In this document: positions 12,536 to 22,839 of the stretch, piece by piece | Layout: the number at the start of each line of letters is the position of its first letter | Position numbering within the stretch: position 1 is the stretch's first letter | DNA from: Diatrype stigma | Lineage: Eukaryota > Ascomycota > Sordariomycetes > Xylariales > Diatrypaceae | NCBI GenBank assembly: GCA_022225965.2 | Contig: JAKJXP020000034.1 | Span: forward strand, 186,001 to 250,000 | Direction of reading: 5' to 3' | Length of the DNA stretch: 64,000 bases | Made by a program: the position numbers and the translations under genes | The notes under the pieces: generated by a model | Databases searched by the model: none | What the model saw: only the letters and a program-made list of their open reading frames with translations | What the model was told of the DNA's origin: nothing

Positions 12536-13097
12536 TCAATTGCTCTTCCCCTTCGTGCCGCCTGCCGCGGATTGCACCGAGCCGCCGATACTGCCGTCGG
12601 TAGTGAATTGCTTGCCAATCATACCCCCTTTATCTAAGGGGCCGCCGATCGCCTGTGCTGCTCCGCCAAGCGCGCCATTCTCTGCATCAAGTACGCGTCA
12701 ATAAGCTTTTTCTGCTCTAGTTGATCGACCTAGATCGACGGGATGTGGGGGCGTTACGCCGCGTCGTGGAGACAGATGGCGGGCGGGAGACTGGAGTAGA
12801 GTAGGGCACACGTAGGGCACGTAGGGGTATCATACTACGTAGGCTAGCTATGCAGAGGCAGAGGCTAGATCCTAGCGGTGCAGGGGAGCAGGGGACTGGC
12901 GAGACTCCAGGAAGAAGGAAATACCAGAAAAATCATCAGGGAGGTCATCATGAAAGCTAGGTCTTACCAGTGAATTGCTTGCCAATAGGGCCACGCTCGT
13001 CGAAGGCCTTGGGCTTGGCCTCGCCCACGCCAGCGTTCGCGGGAGTCGGGGTCGCAGAGGCGGTTCCTGTGTTGCCCTTGGAGCCAGTGCCAGCCAT
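12536..13097 (-). CDS. Small protein with two IGKQFT repeats
   Basis: Exons in transcript order are 12968-13097 and 12536-12681, giving 91 aa. The 286-bp intron (GTAAGA donor, TGCAG acceptor) is long for this window but keeps phase. The protein is Gly/Ala/Thr-rich with no Cys, membrane segment or signal peptide. It contains two copies of a short motif, RGPIGKQFT ending exon 1 and GGMIGKQFT in exon 2, each followed by a Gly-rich stretch (ENGALGGAAQAIGG and TDGSIGGSVQSAAGG). The repeat fits a small conserved fungal protein, probably intrinsically disordered. I do not recognise a named family and assign no function. The gene is divergent from the small gene at 13833. Confidence 0.7.
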
Positions 13098-13832
13098 TGT
13101 GTGGATCAGTTTGGTAACTATAGTGATAGTGTCTAGAACCTTTGTGTGGTTGTGTGTTTATTTCTAAACGCGCGTTTGAGCTTCTGACTTCGAGCAGACT
13201 CAAGTGATACTCTTGTTAGGTCTGGAGGAGGATTTGAAGTATTCGGATTCCCAGGATGCTTCGGATTGTTGCTATAGAGATTGGAGTTCGATGGTCTCGC
13301 ATTAGCGACGCATCCCTTTATATGAAATATGGACTTCTGGGATGCATTTGATGCCGATAAGGGCCATGATGTCACCATGTCATTTCCTATCATTTCCTAA
13401 TACAAACGTCACCGACTTTGTTAGCCGCAATCTCCATCCCCCACACTCAACATTGAATCTGCCACTCACTGCCACAGCACCACAATAGGGAGAGTACTTG
13501 AGAGTAGGTACTTGGTACCTCCATGGATGGGTGTCTGCGGAGTTTGCATTCATTATTGTGCCTATCATCCCTGATGCGTGCTACTTTTTGAGTTGTGCCA
13601 AGACAATTTCTTTATCTTCTGGATCAGGAGAGACTCGCTCAGGCGTCATACATTATTATTCTTCCTCATCGCTCGAGTCACTCTTACCACCTTTTCCAAC
13701 TGAGGCCGTCATATATAAAGCCTAAGCCTTTGTTCATTCTAGTAGCGCTTTCCTGGCCGGACACTGCCACCCCCTCCAGTCGATCTTCCCTCTACTCAAT
13801 CCTCCCAGATCCTCCCTCTTCAATCGGACAAA
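13098..13832. other. Divergent promoter region
   Basis: 735 bp between two small divergently transcribed genes. It should hold both promoters. A TATA-like element lies near the + gene; nothing else identified. Confidence 0.5.
13712..13720 (+). promoter_or_regulatory. TATA-like element
   Basis: TATATAAAG lies 113 bp upstream of the ATG at 13833, a suitable distance for a core promoter followed by a short pyrimidine-rich leader. Confidence 0.45.
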
Positions 13833-14100
13833 ATGCCGGCCACCAATGGCAACAACGGCCTGGAACCAGGCACTTCGTCGCTTTTCGAGCTGGTGCACAA
13901 TGAATTGAGCTCAAGGCGAGATTCACTGAACAAATATTCGCAATCATCAACCTGGCACGAGGCTCATGTATGTAATTATCATGGAATGTCCCCAGCCGTC
14001 TTTGGTCATCTTATGCTGATATCTGCCCCAGAATATGTCCCCATCTCAGCCGCGAAAGCAGTCTTACAGCAACGGGCCCGTCAGACCTGCATCCCGATGA
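13833..14100 (+). CDS. Small hypothetical protein (67 aa)
   Basis: Exons are 13833-13967 and 14032-14100, with donor GTATGT after the codon for His45 and acceptor CCCAG. The product is Ser/Asn/Arg-rich (TSSLFELVHNELSSRRDS, then SPSQPRKQSYSNGPVRPASR). It has no membrane segment and resembles the many short, disordered, stress- or conidiation-expressed fungal proteins, though I cannot name a family. A further consensus intron is visible downstream (donor GTATGT at about 14161, CTAAC branch, acceptor CATAG near 14212) and the same frame is open there, so a longer or alternatively spliced form is possible. The exon structure after residue 45 is uncertain. Confidence 0.5.
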
Positions 14101-14394
14101 CGATGGCGGGACTTCTAACAGCTGATGGAGTCCGTTCGCAGCGGAATCTACAGCGAATCTGTATGTATGGAAACTCCACAGTGATCAACCTTGCTTGCTA
14201 ACGGCGCATAGAAGATGAATGAAATGGAGCACGCGTACATTATACCCCTGGAAATACCCCTTTACTTACCGGTTTCACAAGATAGCTCGATCAACATATT
14301 AAACTTCCTGAATCTTCCTTCGTGAATCCAAACTTGATCAATGTACCTACTTGCCTCAGCCGTAAAGACTTTCGATGGCAACTGGAACGTCGTC

Positions 14395-15518
14395 TCAGAA
14401 TGCCAGAAGTATCTGTCCAGCATGCTCCGTAGGTCTGCCAAGCGTGACCGTCGCGTTCTTTCGCGTCAGGTCCATCACAATATTGAAAAGCGTCTCGACA
14501 GAACGTTCTTCGCTCCGCTTTCTGTTGATCGAAGCTGGTGATCCCTCCTCGTCCGTAAACAGGTCAAACACGCCCTCTCTCGTCGGATCTCGAATTCTCG
14601 ACGTGAGGTCTTGTATGCGCTGTAGTCGGCTTGGCGAGTCTTCCAGCCACGGCGGCTCTTCCACATCGTCATGTTCCAATAGGAGGTGGTTGGTATGGCA
14701 AAGGACCCCTTGCTCGTTCGTGGGGAGTTCTTTGATCCATTTGTACGTACACTCTAGACCAGTCGACCCAGTCGGATCACCGATTAGAATGTGTCCGCTT
14801 CCTGCAACGCCGACGCTTCGTATCCTCGCTATTGCTTCCTGGCGAGAGCTAGACTCCAATATTATTCGCAGGGCGAAGTGTATCGGAAGCTTCGTAGGCT
14901 CCACACCGCGGCAGCGAATTGCGTTGAGCAAACACCCAACGCCACTGGAATTGAGGCCGATCTTGCCTATAATACCGCCCTCCGTCACCTGCGAGAGGCT
15001 GGGAATGCCCGTGCCTGGTTGGGAGATGTGGCAGACGATGAGGTTGTCGCGCTGTGCCGCCTGCCAGTCCCAGTTTTGTGCTAGAAATGATGTTGACCGA
15101 GTGAGCCAACCGAGACTAGTGCAGCCGTCGCTGGGGATGTCGACGTTCTTGGTCTGGTCCGTAAAAAGACCAAAGTTGATCTCGGTCCGAACATTCAGGG
15201 CAAGGATGTCTAGGAATGACCGAGAGGCTCCTTCGGCGATGCCCCTGATTTCCTCGAGATGCCGGGGAGCGATCTTTTCCAGGGGCTCCACGTACTTCGC
15301 TGCTTCCTCAACCACTTGTTGCCAATTCAGCGAGCATGACTCTTCGAATAGCTGGGAGTAAAACTGGATAGACCCTTCGACTTGCTGTTGGGCCAATTTA
15401 CCATGCGTGACGCCTATCTGACAGAAATCAGCTGGATCATTCCCTGGTGAAAGAACACTGGCTACAAGCAGGTATTTAGTACCTCGTGAGGGGTACCTGA
15501 ACAGCGAATTTCTAGCAT
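14395..15518 (-). CDS. Acyl-CoA:6-aminopenicillanate acyltransferase-like Ntn hydrolase
   Basis: Exons in transcript order are 15483-15518 (12 codons, MLEIRCSGTPHE) and 14395-15417, giving 352 aa; the isopenicillin N acyltransferase (IAT) of penicillin producers is about 357 aa. Shared landmarks: the short N-terminal GTPHE-IGVTHGK segment, HLEEIRGIAEGA, LNVRTEINFGL, SDGCT, FLAQNWDW, TEGGIIGKIGLNSSGVG, PIHFALRIILES, CHTNHLLL, and the C-terminal LGRPTEHAGQILL. The Gly-Cys of SDGCT (Cys near residue 111) is the autoprocessing site and N-terminal nucleophile of this family, so maturation into two subunits is expected. The activity is an acyl transfer or amide hydrolysis on an unknown substrate. 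No beta-lactam genes (ACVS, IPNS) lie in the window, so penicillin synthesis is not implied. An SDR gene lies 353 bp upstream on the same strand. Confidence 0.88.
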
Positions 15519-15871
15519 GATGAGATATTCAGCTACAGCCCGATGAGACTGCGTGGTATGCTCATGAGTAGTCCTTATATGCTTGACTGCGTGTTTTGAG
15601 GTAACCGTCACAAAGCAACGGTCTAGCGATGGTAGAGAAGATGTGAAGAGTACCAGTTCACTTATGTCTCACCCGCCTGTCTGTCAATAAACGTGCTAAG
15701 CGGGGCTGCAATGGTGCGATCACCTCATCCAGGCTTCCCCTCTTATAGAAATAACATACGAAGTACCTAGGTACTTATAATCTAGGGGCTGTCTTGGGGG
15801 CAAGCCCCATTAAAACGACGGCATAATGTCTCCAAGAACTTGAATTTCCCGGCTGATAGGTAGGTATGGAT
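15519..15871. other. Intergenic between the Ntn hydrolase and SDR genes
   Basis: 353 bp, promoter side of the Ntn hydrolase. It contains a perfect 16-bp palindrome AAGTACCTAGGTACTT at 15761-15776, overlapping both dispersed motifs described in the findings. Confidence 0.5.
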
Positions 15872-16970
15872 CTAGATGACCAATCTCACTTTCAGTTTAT
15901 CTCCCTTCACTATTTCTTCCTCCTTTTCCATAAGCTCTGGGAGGTCCCACGTAACATTGATATACCGTCCCGCCAGCCAATCGCGCCTCTCCGAGGTCAA
16001 GTACACCAAGGAATCGGCGGAAAGCTCTGGAGTTTCGACGAATACTGTTATAGAGGCTTTGTCAGCTCGAGTAACGAACCGAGATGGAGGGGTATGTTAT
16101 TGAACAGGCGTGAATGCATCGTCTCAACTCACCAGCTCTGTTCTCAGCAGTCAAGTCCCCCGCATCGTCCAATATATCGGTCGGGATGTTTCCCGGGTGG
16201 ATGGTGTAGGCCAGCACGCCCTGGCTGCCGTAGTCGGCGGCGATGCATTCGGTCAGCCGCAGCACCGCCAGCTTCGAGGTTTGGTATGCACTCAAGCCGG
16301 GATTGGTCCGGTGCGCGGCGACGCTGCTAACGGTGACGAAAGTCCGGTGATGTCGGGGGCTACTATCGTCTTCGCGCGTCGCCTCGAGCATGAGTGGGAG
16401 GAAGGCATGCGTGAGCAGGTATGGTCCCAGGAGGTTGACCTGCAGCGTGCGCCACCAGATCTCCGGGTCGCTCTCGGCAATCAAGCCGGCGCTGACTATG
16501 CCCGCGTTGTTGATCACGATGTCGATGCGCCCAAAGGCATTCTTGACCGCCGCGACGGCCGCGTCCACGCTCTGCCTGTCCGCCACGTCGACCTTGACCG
16601 GCAGGATCTGGGGCTCTGGTCTTCCGGCGGCCACGACAGCCTCTTGCATGTTCTTCACGGTGGTGGAGAGGTCGCCTCGCGCGCCGATGGCGATGTAGGA
16701 TGCGCCGGACTTAGCGAAGGCTACACTCATGGCCCTCCCGAGACCCCTGCTGGCACCACTGACAAATACAGCTTTGCCCTTTAAGTTGGCCTTGGTCGGA
16801 TCGATCGCTGGGTATGTGTCATTGTGGACAACCGAGGTCATGCCGTAATCTCCTAACACCAGATTTAGTGTATGCTTTTTGTGAGTGTTGAAGTTGAAGC
16901 GGTGGTTTTCTTGATCGATGAACTCACCAGGTCCCTCTATGAAGTTGGGAGCCCCCCTTGGTGGCGGCAT
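15872..16970 (-). CDS. Short-chain dehydrogenase/reductase (SDR)
   Basis: Exons in transcript order are 16928-16970, 16133-16852 and 15872-16044 (311 aa). The first intron (16853-16927) is 75 bp, free of stops and in frame, so its retention would add 25 residues; its GTGAGT donor, CACTAAAT branch and TTAG acceptor favour splicing. Rossmann motif: FVSGASRGLG. Other classical SDR landmarks are NNAG, the active-site Ser in FVTVSSVAA, the Tyr-x3-Lys in AYQTSKLA, and HPGNIPTDI. The C-terminus ends with VTWDLPELMEKEEEI, as in many fungal SDRs of this type. It should be a cytosolic NAD(P)-dependent oxidoreductase; substrate unknown. It is the gene immediately upstream of the Ntn hydrolase. Confidence 0.88.
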
Positions 16971-18716
16971 TATGTCTGGCTTAGTTGTTCCTAACGAGGA
17001 CCTTTCATCTACTCGGTGATATGTCTCTATTCTGTCTGGGAGGCAGCACAACTTGCCTGACGTACTGTATGGCACATTATATATGTGGGTACTACCAGTG
17101 ATGACAAATGTCTTGAGGTCATTTACAGAGGCGTCACTGGTAAGCTGATGCGATGGGTTCAACCGATTCAGAGATTGGTCAGTGTAAGCCTGAACACCCA
17201 TCATCTGACTCATTAACAGGGCTATATTGAAGGTTGTAACACGTCAAATGATTGCTAGCTTCCTCGGTATGCTTGAAATTTCGACAAGATTATTCTATCA
17301 ATCAGAATTTATAATCAAGAGCGGCTTACTCTCATTGAGGCCACAAGTCCACAAACACATGCGTATGCGAGCCAATATCCAATACGTGATTCGGCTGTTC
17401 GAGAATACAGATTCTTCGAGATCATTGTAGAATCAGGAGTTCTAGATTGTTCATGGTAGCGATGGCAAAATTGAGTTGTAGAAATCACTTAAACGGGTTT
17501 GGTGATCCTGGATACACCACCGTGTCCCTGTAGCCTGGAAAACAATTCACCGCTCTCGACGCCCTGGAACAGGGCTCAAGGAAGTAGGAAGGTCTAGGGG
17601 TAAGAGAGTGTGTTGTATAGAACCCAGTGAGCTGCTCATCTTGACTGGCTAGGTTCTGGAGACCTAACCCTCCTTATATAGACAACATCGCCGGGAAAGC
17701 GGTCCAAGTTGACCCCGTATCAACTTTCATGCTCATGTATATACTGATTTAGGACTGCAATGGACCAAGTTTTCCGGCTTTTATTCGGATAAAGGGGCTA
17801 CGTCCCCAGGACCTAGCCACCAGAAGCAGCTTATACATCAGGCCCTATACAATACACTCTTTCCCCCCTTGACACTCGCTTACAATACAGTTACTTGATA
17901 TTGCATATATACAAGCGATAGATGAGAATTTGGAACCACGCTTGGTGATACTAAGAACCCCCCGTTGAACCTCGAAGGATCAGGCACTTGCCCAATTCAA
18001 TACCTCCTAAAGTTCTTATACCTTGCTATATCTCGAGCCCCCAAGTATTCTGTGATTTCCAGGTAATATGACTAGTCATTAAGCCCCATATAATGATACT
18101 GATATCATGTGCACCATCAGGTATATTCCAGAAGGGTGAGGTTATCTATGGTCCCATCCATCCGGACGGTAAAACGGAGTACTCCAGATGGTAAATTCTG
18201 GGGAACATTCTACGTGAATCATTCACGTAGATTGACTGGGCCCACGAAGTGTAATTCCTGTTGTCGGACTGGACGTAAAAATCTCAGCAGTGGCCAATTC
18301 CACACGAAGCAATCATTAACTTATTACCCAAGTATATAGATCCATCATTGTTAAGCGATGAGAAGTGCTCAACCGCGACTCCACGAAACTTCATACGTAA
18401 GCTGGGGGCTGACCCACTGACACTTGTCCGATCCGGTATATTTGCAGCCGCTAGTTAATGTCATCAGCCAAGCCGTCAAGTGTCCTTGCTGACCAGGTAC
18501 TGTATTCACTTCACGTTCAAGTCTTATCTGAATCACAGCGCTGGAGTTACTCGAGAATAGAAATCACACGTCCAGCTGCATGTCCACCTTGCATCTTTAT
18601 CTTTCCAAATTCCAAATTGACGGATACGCATAGTTAGTCACCAGCGTGGTCATTGAAGTACCTAGGTAACTTTGCTCCCAAACAGGCCTAAAGGGTCCCC
18701 ACATCCCCAGTCCATA
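16971..18716. other. Intergenic region with a small perfect palindrome
   Basis: 1.75 kb with no recognisable gene. A 21-base inverted repeat lies at 18210-18230 and TACCTAGGTA at 18659-18668. The 3' part should be the promoter of the phospholipase C gene. Confidence 0.5.
18210..18230. repeat. Short perfect inverted repeat
   Basis: CTACGTGAAT and its exact complement ATTCACGTAG are separated by a single C. The arms contain ACGTGA, a typical half-site type for bZIP or bHLH regulators, but no regulator is implied by the sequence alone. Confidence 0.6.
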
Positions 18717-20594
18717 ATGGAGGGGCTCACGAGTCAGCTGTCAAAGCTGAACCCCCTCTCGAAGGGGAGCAGCGGTCGCCGCCGCCGCCCCAAGGAAGAT
18801 GACGAGGAGGACGTGGGCGAGGAAGTCGACGGCAACACCGTCGCGGGGGGCGGCTACGGCGGGCGACAGAGCAGTGTGACCAAGAGCGATCTGCGCGTCA
18901 GCTCCGCGCTGCGATCCTTCCTCGTGCGGGAGGGCGTGCTCTCCGAGGCCGAAGCCGGCCTCGACTCGGAATCGGACACAGCTAAGACCGAGGCACTGCG
19001 GGCACTCTTAACTCAGCCGCACGCCCGCGTCCCGGCCGAGCTGACCGACCGCTCGCACCCGTTGCCCGAGTACTTCGTCAGCTCCAGCCACAACACGTAC
19101 CTGCTGGGCCACCAGCTGGCGGGGCAATCGTCGGCGACGGCGTACGAGAGGGCGCTGGGCACAGGGTCGCGGTGCGTCGAGATCGATGCTTGGGACGGCG
19201 ACGCCGACGAGGACGAGCCGAAGGTCACGCATGGCTACACGCTCGTGTCCAACATCCCCTTCCGCGCCGTGTGCGAGACCATTCGCGACATCGTGGACAG
19301 GGAGGCGGCGGCGGAAGCGCGCGGCGGCAGTGGTGATCGAGGCGACGACGGCTACGGCCCCGCACCCATCTTGCTGTCGCTGGAGAACCACTGCGGGCCC
19401 CATGGCCAGCGCCGCCTCGTCGCGATCATGAACGAGGTGTTCGGGGACCGTCTGCTGAGCAAGCCCGTGCGCGAGGAGGGCCATGCCGAGCAAGACGGCG
19501 GCAGCGAGCGCGGAGAGCACGTATCGCTCGCGCAGCTCGGGTCCAAGATCGCCGTCATCGTCGAGTATCACCTTCCCGACGAACAGGCCAGCAGCGACAG
19601 CGATTCCGACGACGACGAAGATGCAGACGAACAGCGTGCGCATGCCGAGTACAGGGCAAAAAAGAAGCGAGCGGCAGCGGCAGCGGCAGGAGAAGCCGGC
19701 GGCATCGTCCCCGAGCTGGCGGCTCTGGGCGTGTACGCGCAGTCGGTCAAACCGCGGGACAACTCCTGGTTCGAGGACGAAGTCGCCGGCCTCAAAGACG
19801 GGCCGCACCACCACTTGATCAACGTATCCGAAACAGGGCTCGCGGCGCACCTCGCACCCACGGGGAATTCGGCGTGGGCGAACCCGAAGGCGAAGATCGC
19901 GCGCCACAACGCGCGCCACCTGATGCGCGTGTTCCCCAAGGGGACGCGCATCTCGTCGGCCAACTTGCATCCGGTACCGTTCTGGGGTGTTGGTGCCCAA
20001 ATTTGCGCCATGAACTGGCAGACGTTCGGGACGGGCATGCAGCTCAACGAGGCGCTGTTCGGGGGCACAGACGGGTACGTGCTGAAGCCGGCGCATCTGC
20101 GCGGGGTATCGTCTGGTGGTGGTGGGAAGCGAAAGAAGATCCTGCGCCTCCGAGTCGCGGGCGCGACTGGCGTCCCAATCCCGCCACATCAGGAAACGGA
20201 CGAAGACGACATTCGGCCGTACGTGACGTGCAAGCTGATCCACCCGGGAACGTTGGACGCGGGGGCGCACCCGAAGCGCAAGACGGCGCCGTACCGCCAG
20301 CATCGATTCACGGGGTTCCTGCACCACCGCCACGGCGACACCAACCCGCCGAACACGGACCCGCTGTGGGATGAGACGCTCGAGTGGGAGTATGACGACG
20401 ATGAGGAGCTCACGTTCCTGCGCATCTTGATCAAGAGCGACGTCAGCTTCGCGGCCAACCCAATGTTCGCCGTTGCTGCCGTGCGCCTGCTGTACGTGGT
20501 CCCCGGCGAGTGGCGGTTCGTCCGCATGCTGGACTTGAAGGGTCACGAGACGGGTTGCAGCTTGCTTGTCAAATTCGATATCCAGGATGTGTGA
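18717..20594 (+). CDS. Phosphoinositide-specific phospholipase C (X, Y and C2 domains)
   Basis: Single exon of 625 aa starting at the ATG at 18717 (MEGLTSQLSKLNPLSKG); the open frame extends upstream but without an ATG. The X box has SSHNTYLLG (catalytic His and metal-binding Asn near 124-125), CVEIDAWDG (Glu/Asp metal ligands near 155), HGYTLVSNI (second catalytic His near 172) and ILLSLENHCG. A charged linker with Asp/Ser and Lys/Ala runs follows, then the Y box (SVKPRDNSWFEDEV, RVFPKGTRISSANLHPVPFWGVGAQ, NWQTFGTGMQLNEALF, GGTDGYVLKPAHLR). The end is a C2 domain (KILRLRVAGATGVP to LLVKFDIQDV). The region before X (about 110 residues) is basic/acidic and I see no PH or EF-hand domain, so membrane targeting probably depends on C2. 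Role: Ca2+-dependent hydrolysis of PIP2 to IP3 and diacylglycerol. Confidence 0.94.
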   Translation: MEGLTSQLSKLNPLSKGSSGRRRRPKEDDEEDVGEEVDGNTVAGGGYGGRQSSVTKSDLRVSSALRSFLVREGVLSEAEAGLDSESDTAKTEALRALLTQPHARVPAELTDRSHPLPEYFVSSSHNTYLLGHQLAGQSSATAYERALGTGSRCVEIDAWDGDADEDEPKVTHGYTLVSNIPFRAVCETIRDIVDREAAAEARGGSGDRGDDGYGPAPILLSLENHCGPHGQRRLVAIMNEVFGDRLLSKPVREEGHAEQDGGSERGEHVSLAQLGSKIAVIVEYHLPDEQASSDSDSDDDEDADEQRAHAEYRAKKKRAAAAAAGEAGGIVPELAALGVYAQSVKPRDNSWFEDEVAGLKDGPHHHLINVSETGLAAHLAPTGNSAWANPKAKIARHNARHLMRVFPKGTRISSANLHPVPFWGVGAQICAMNWQTFGTGMQLNEALFGGTDGYVLKPAHLRGVSSGGGGKRKKILRLRVAGATGVPIPPHQETDEDDIRPYVTCKLIHPGTLDAGAHPKRKTAPYRQHRFTGFLHHRHGDTNPPNTDPLWDETLEWEYDDDEELTFLRILIKSDVSFAANPMFAVAAVRLLYVVPGEWRFVRMLDLKGHETGCSLLVKFDIQDV

Positions 20595-21666
20595 GCGAAG
20601 GTGCGTGGGTGGATAGGTCGGTGTACACCTAGGCGAGCGGTCTTACAGAAAGCGCGTTGTGGCCTACCTAGGCATACATCACGTTCAACAAATAGAGGTA
20701 GTTACTGCTGAGTATAGTGCTGTTTATTCATGAAGTCGGATGTCCGAAGTTGAGTGATCGTGAACACGCCATATGGTCTCGTGTGACCTGAACGAGGGCG
20801 TCTATTCTGTGTAGCCTTACCATGCAGGGATTCGTGTAAGTAGAAGTCGGATTCTCGAGACTACCTACTGCCTAGGTACCTAGTGATCGGCTCATCAAGT
20901 CATATTCAGTTCTGTAGGTACTGTGCCTCTGACGTCCCTGGCTAGAGCAGCTTCGTCTCGACAGCCTTGCTTGTTGTTATGGGACAACATACCTAGTACC
21001 TAGCAAGAGGGCTATGGGAGGGAAGCCAGCAATCATTACCCGACGCTTCCCAATGCATCAAGTGTACTAATGACTAGAGCCAATGTTGTATTGTAGGAAA
21101 GTTCCGAATGGCATCAGCAAGAATTACAGGCGGGAATCGAGGAATTTCAAGGTGGTCTCCGTAGGCCCTGACACACCAATCAGAACGACATTAGATTTTC
21201 CACTTATCGGTGCAGAGAAGGTCCATTCGACAAGAATGGCAACAACTGCTTTCACAACTGCCTCAAGAACGCCTTGGACCGTACAGAATACGCCCAGAGG
21301 CAGCCGAACCATCCAGTTGTTGTGAGGCAGTGTCTTATCCCAGCCGAATGTTCTTTCCCGCTTTGCGCTTTGCCCATGGTCACCCCCACTATTAAAAACC
21401 GATTGATTGCCTCCAGGGCTCTTGCTTCTTGCCTTCATCCCGTCCCATTGCATGCAGCAAACTCAAAGTTGAAACAACCAACCATTAAAAACACTTCCCC
21501 GTCTACCAGGCAGCAACCACCTGCAATAACTCAGCTACTACTTTCCAAACTTGCCCAGGTACGTAAGAAGTAGGCACGAAGTAAACCTGAAGGACCATTG
21601 CAACCCATTTTCATACCTGTTTCCCGCAACGATAGTGAAAACGATCAATTCCATTCAACGGCCACG
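20595..21666. other. Intergenic, PLC to exonuclease
   Basis: 1.07 kb without a supported gene. A 12-bp palindrome CTAGGTACCTAG sits at 20872-20883. The A/C-rich stretch at about 21460-21560 looks like the leader of the exonuclease transcript. Confidence 0.5.
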
Positions 21667-22839
21667 ATGGACGTTAGCATGATGGAGGTGGGAACAATGG
21701 GGGTGGGATTGATGGATGTAAACTTGGAACAGACCATTACAACCCCAAGCATAGCTCAGCGTATCACCTACCCCGCCATAGATGCATTCCCTATTGCGAC
21801 GTTCTCTTACGGTCAGAACCAGTACTCTGTCTTCTCCCCGGATCACCAACAAATCCTCTACGAGGCCCTGAAGCTTCGCTGCCACGCAGAGAAGGAACTG
21901 ACCGATCGGCGTTATGTGACTTCCACCGAACTCTTCACGCAGAGCGAAGGCATCCGTGTGCCTAACGGCGTGGATCGAGCAGACCTCGTCGCGACACCAT
22001 CCGCGTCCCGGGCCCGCCAAGCTAAGCGCAAAGTGGTAGCGCTCGACTGCGAGATGGTCGGCGTGCGCTTCGGAACGGGCGATGGCAAGACCTGCGAGGT
22101 CAGCGAGCTGGCCCAGCTGTGCGCTATTGACGTCCTAACGGGTGAGGTGCTGATCGACGTGCTCGTCCAACCACCCCAGAAGGTGAGCAACTGGCGAACC
22201 CGGTACAGCGGCCTGAACCCAGCGGCCATGCGATCGGCTAGGAACGCAGGTCGGATGCTGTGGGGCTGGCACAGCGCCCGCGCCGCGCTGCTCAAGCACA
22301 TCGACGCCGGCACCGTGTTGGTCGGGCACGACTTGCAGTCGGACTTGTTCATGCTGCGGCTCGCCCACGGCCTGGTCGTGGACACGGCTATCCAGACGGC
22401 GGAAGCCGTGTTCGGTCGCCGCCCACTACGACAGCAGCAACGACAAGAAGAAGGGGAAGGATCTAACAAAAAAACTTGCTACAACAACCGCATCTGGGGC
22501 CTCAAGGTACTCTGCAAAGATCTTCTGGGCATGAATATCCAAGTCGGGAGGAAGGGCCACGACTGCGTAGAGGATACCCTGGCAACGCGCGAGCTCGCCC
22601 TCTGGTGCCTGTGCAACCAGGCCAAGCTGGCTGCGTGGGCTCAAGACATGCGCGAGTTGCTCGAACGTCAGAGAATCGAGAGGGAGCGTAAGCAGGAAGA
22701 GGAGAAGAAGAAGAAGCGCGAGGAGGAAAAGAAAAAGCACGAGGAAGAGGAGAAGAAAAGGCAGCAACAGCAGGAGCAGGACGGGTCTCGGGAGGGAGCA
22801 CGGGAGAGTGCGCAGGGGGGAGCTTGCCTCGTGATCTGA
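21667..22839 (+). CDS. DEDDh 3'-5' exonuclease with coiled-coil tail and C-terminal CaaX box
   Basis: Single exon, 390 aa, first ATG at 21667. The exonuclease core holds all DEDDh residues: VVALDCEMVGV (Asp-x-Glu near residue 127), LVGHDLQSDLFML (Asp near 222), and GHDCVEDTLATRELAL (His-x4-Asp near 297). This arrangement is that of the Rex/Rexo4-type RNA exonucleases, which trim rRNA and other RNA 3' ends. An inserted Gln/Glu-rich loop (RQQQRQEEGEG) interrupts the fold. After the core comes a highly charged Lys/Glu/Gln-rich helix or coiled coil (about 335-375), then a short tail ending in Cys-Leu-Val-Ile-stop. That is a legitimate CaaX box with a geranylgeranyl-type last residue, unexpected for a nuclear RNA enzyme. 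Confidence 0.88.
   Translation: MDVSMMEVGTMGVGLMDVNLEQTITTPSIAQRITYPAIDAFPIATFSYGQNQYSVFSPDHQQILYEALKLRCHAEKELTDRRYVTSTELFTQSEGIRVPNGVDRADLVATPSASRARQAKRKVVALDCEMVGVRFGTGDGKTCEVSELAQLCAIDVLTGEVLIDVLVQPPQKVSNWRTRYSGLNPAAMRSARNAGRMLWGWHSARAALLKHIDAGTVLVGHDLQSDLFMLRLAHGLVVDTAIQTAEAVFGRRPLRQQQRQEEGEGSNKKTCYNNRIWGLKVLCKDLLGMNIQVGRKGHDCVEDTLATRELALWCLCNQAKLAAWAQDMRELLERQRIERERKQEEEKKKKREEEKKKHEEEEKKRQQQQEQDGSREGARESAQGGACLVI

Noticed and set aside
14395..16970. A penicillin biosynthetic cluster
   Set aside because: Only an acyltransferase-like protein is present; no ACV synthetase or isopenicillin N synthase is in the window.
19008..20546. 512-codon open frame antisense to the PLC gene
   Set aside because: It is a shadow of the GC-rich, biased coding strand; the + strand frame has full X, Y and C2 motifs.
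21124..21453. Antisense 109-codon frame upstream of the exonuclease gene
   Set aside because: Composition is not protein-like apart from a short hydrophobic run, and it overlaps the probable leader of the exonuclease transcript.
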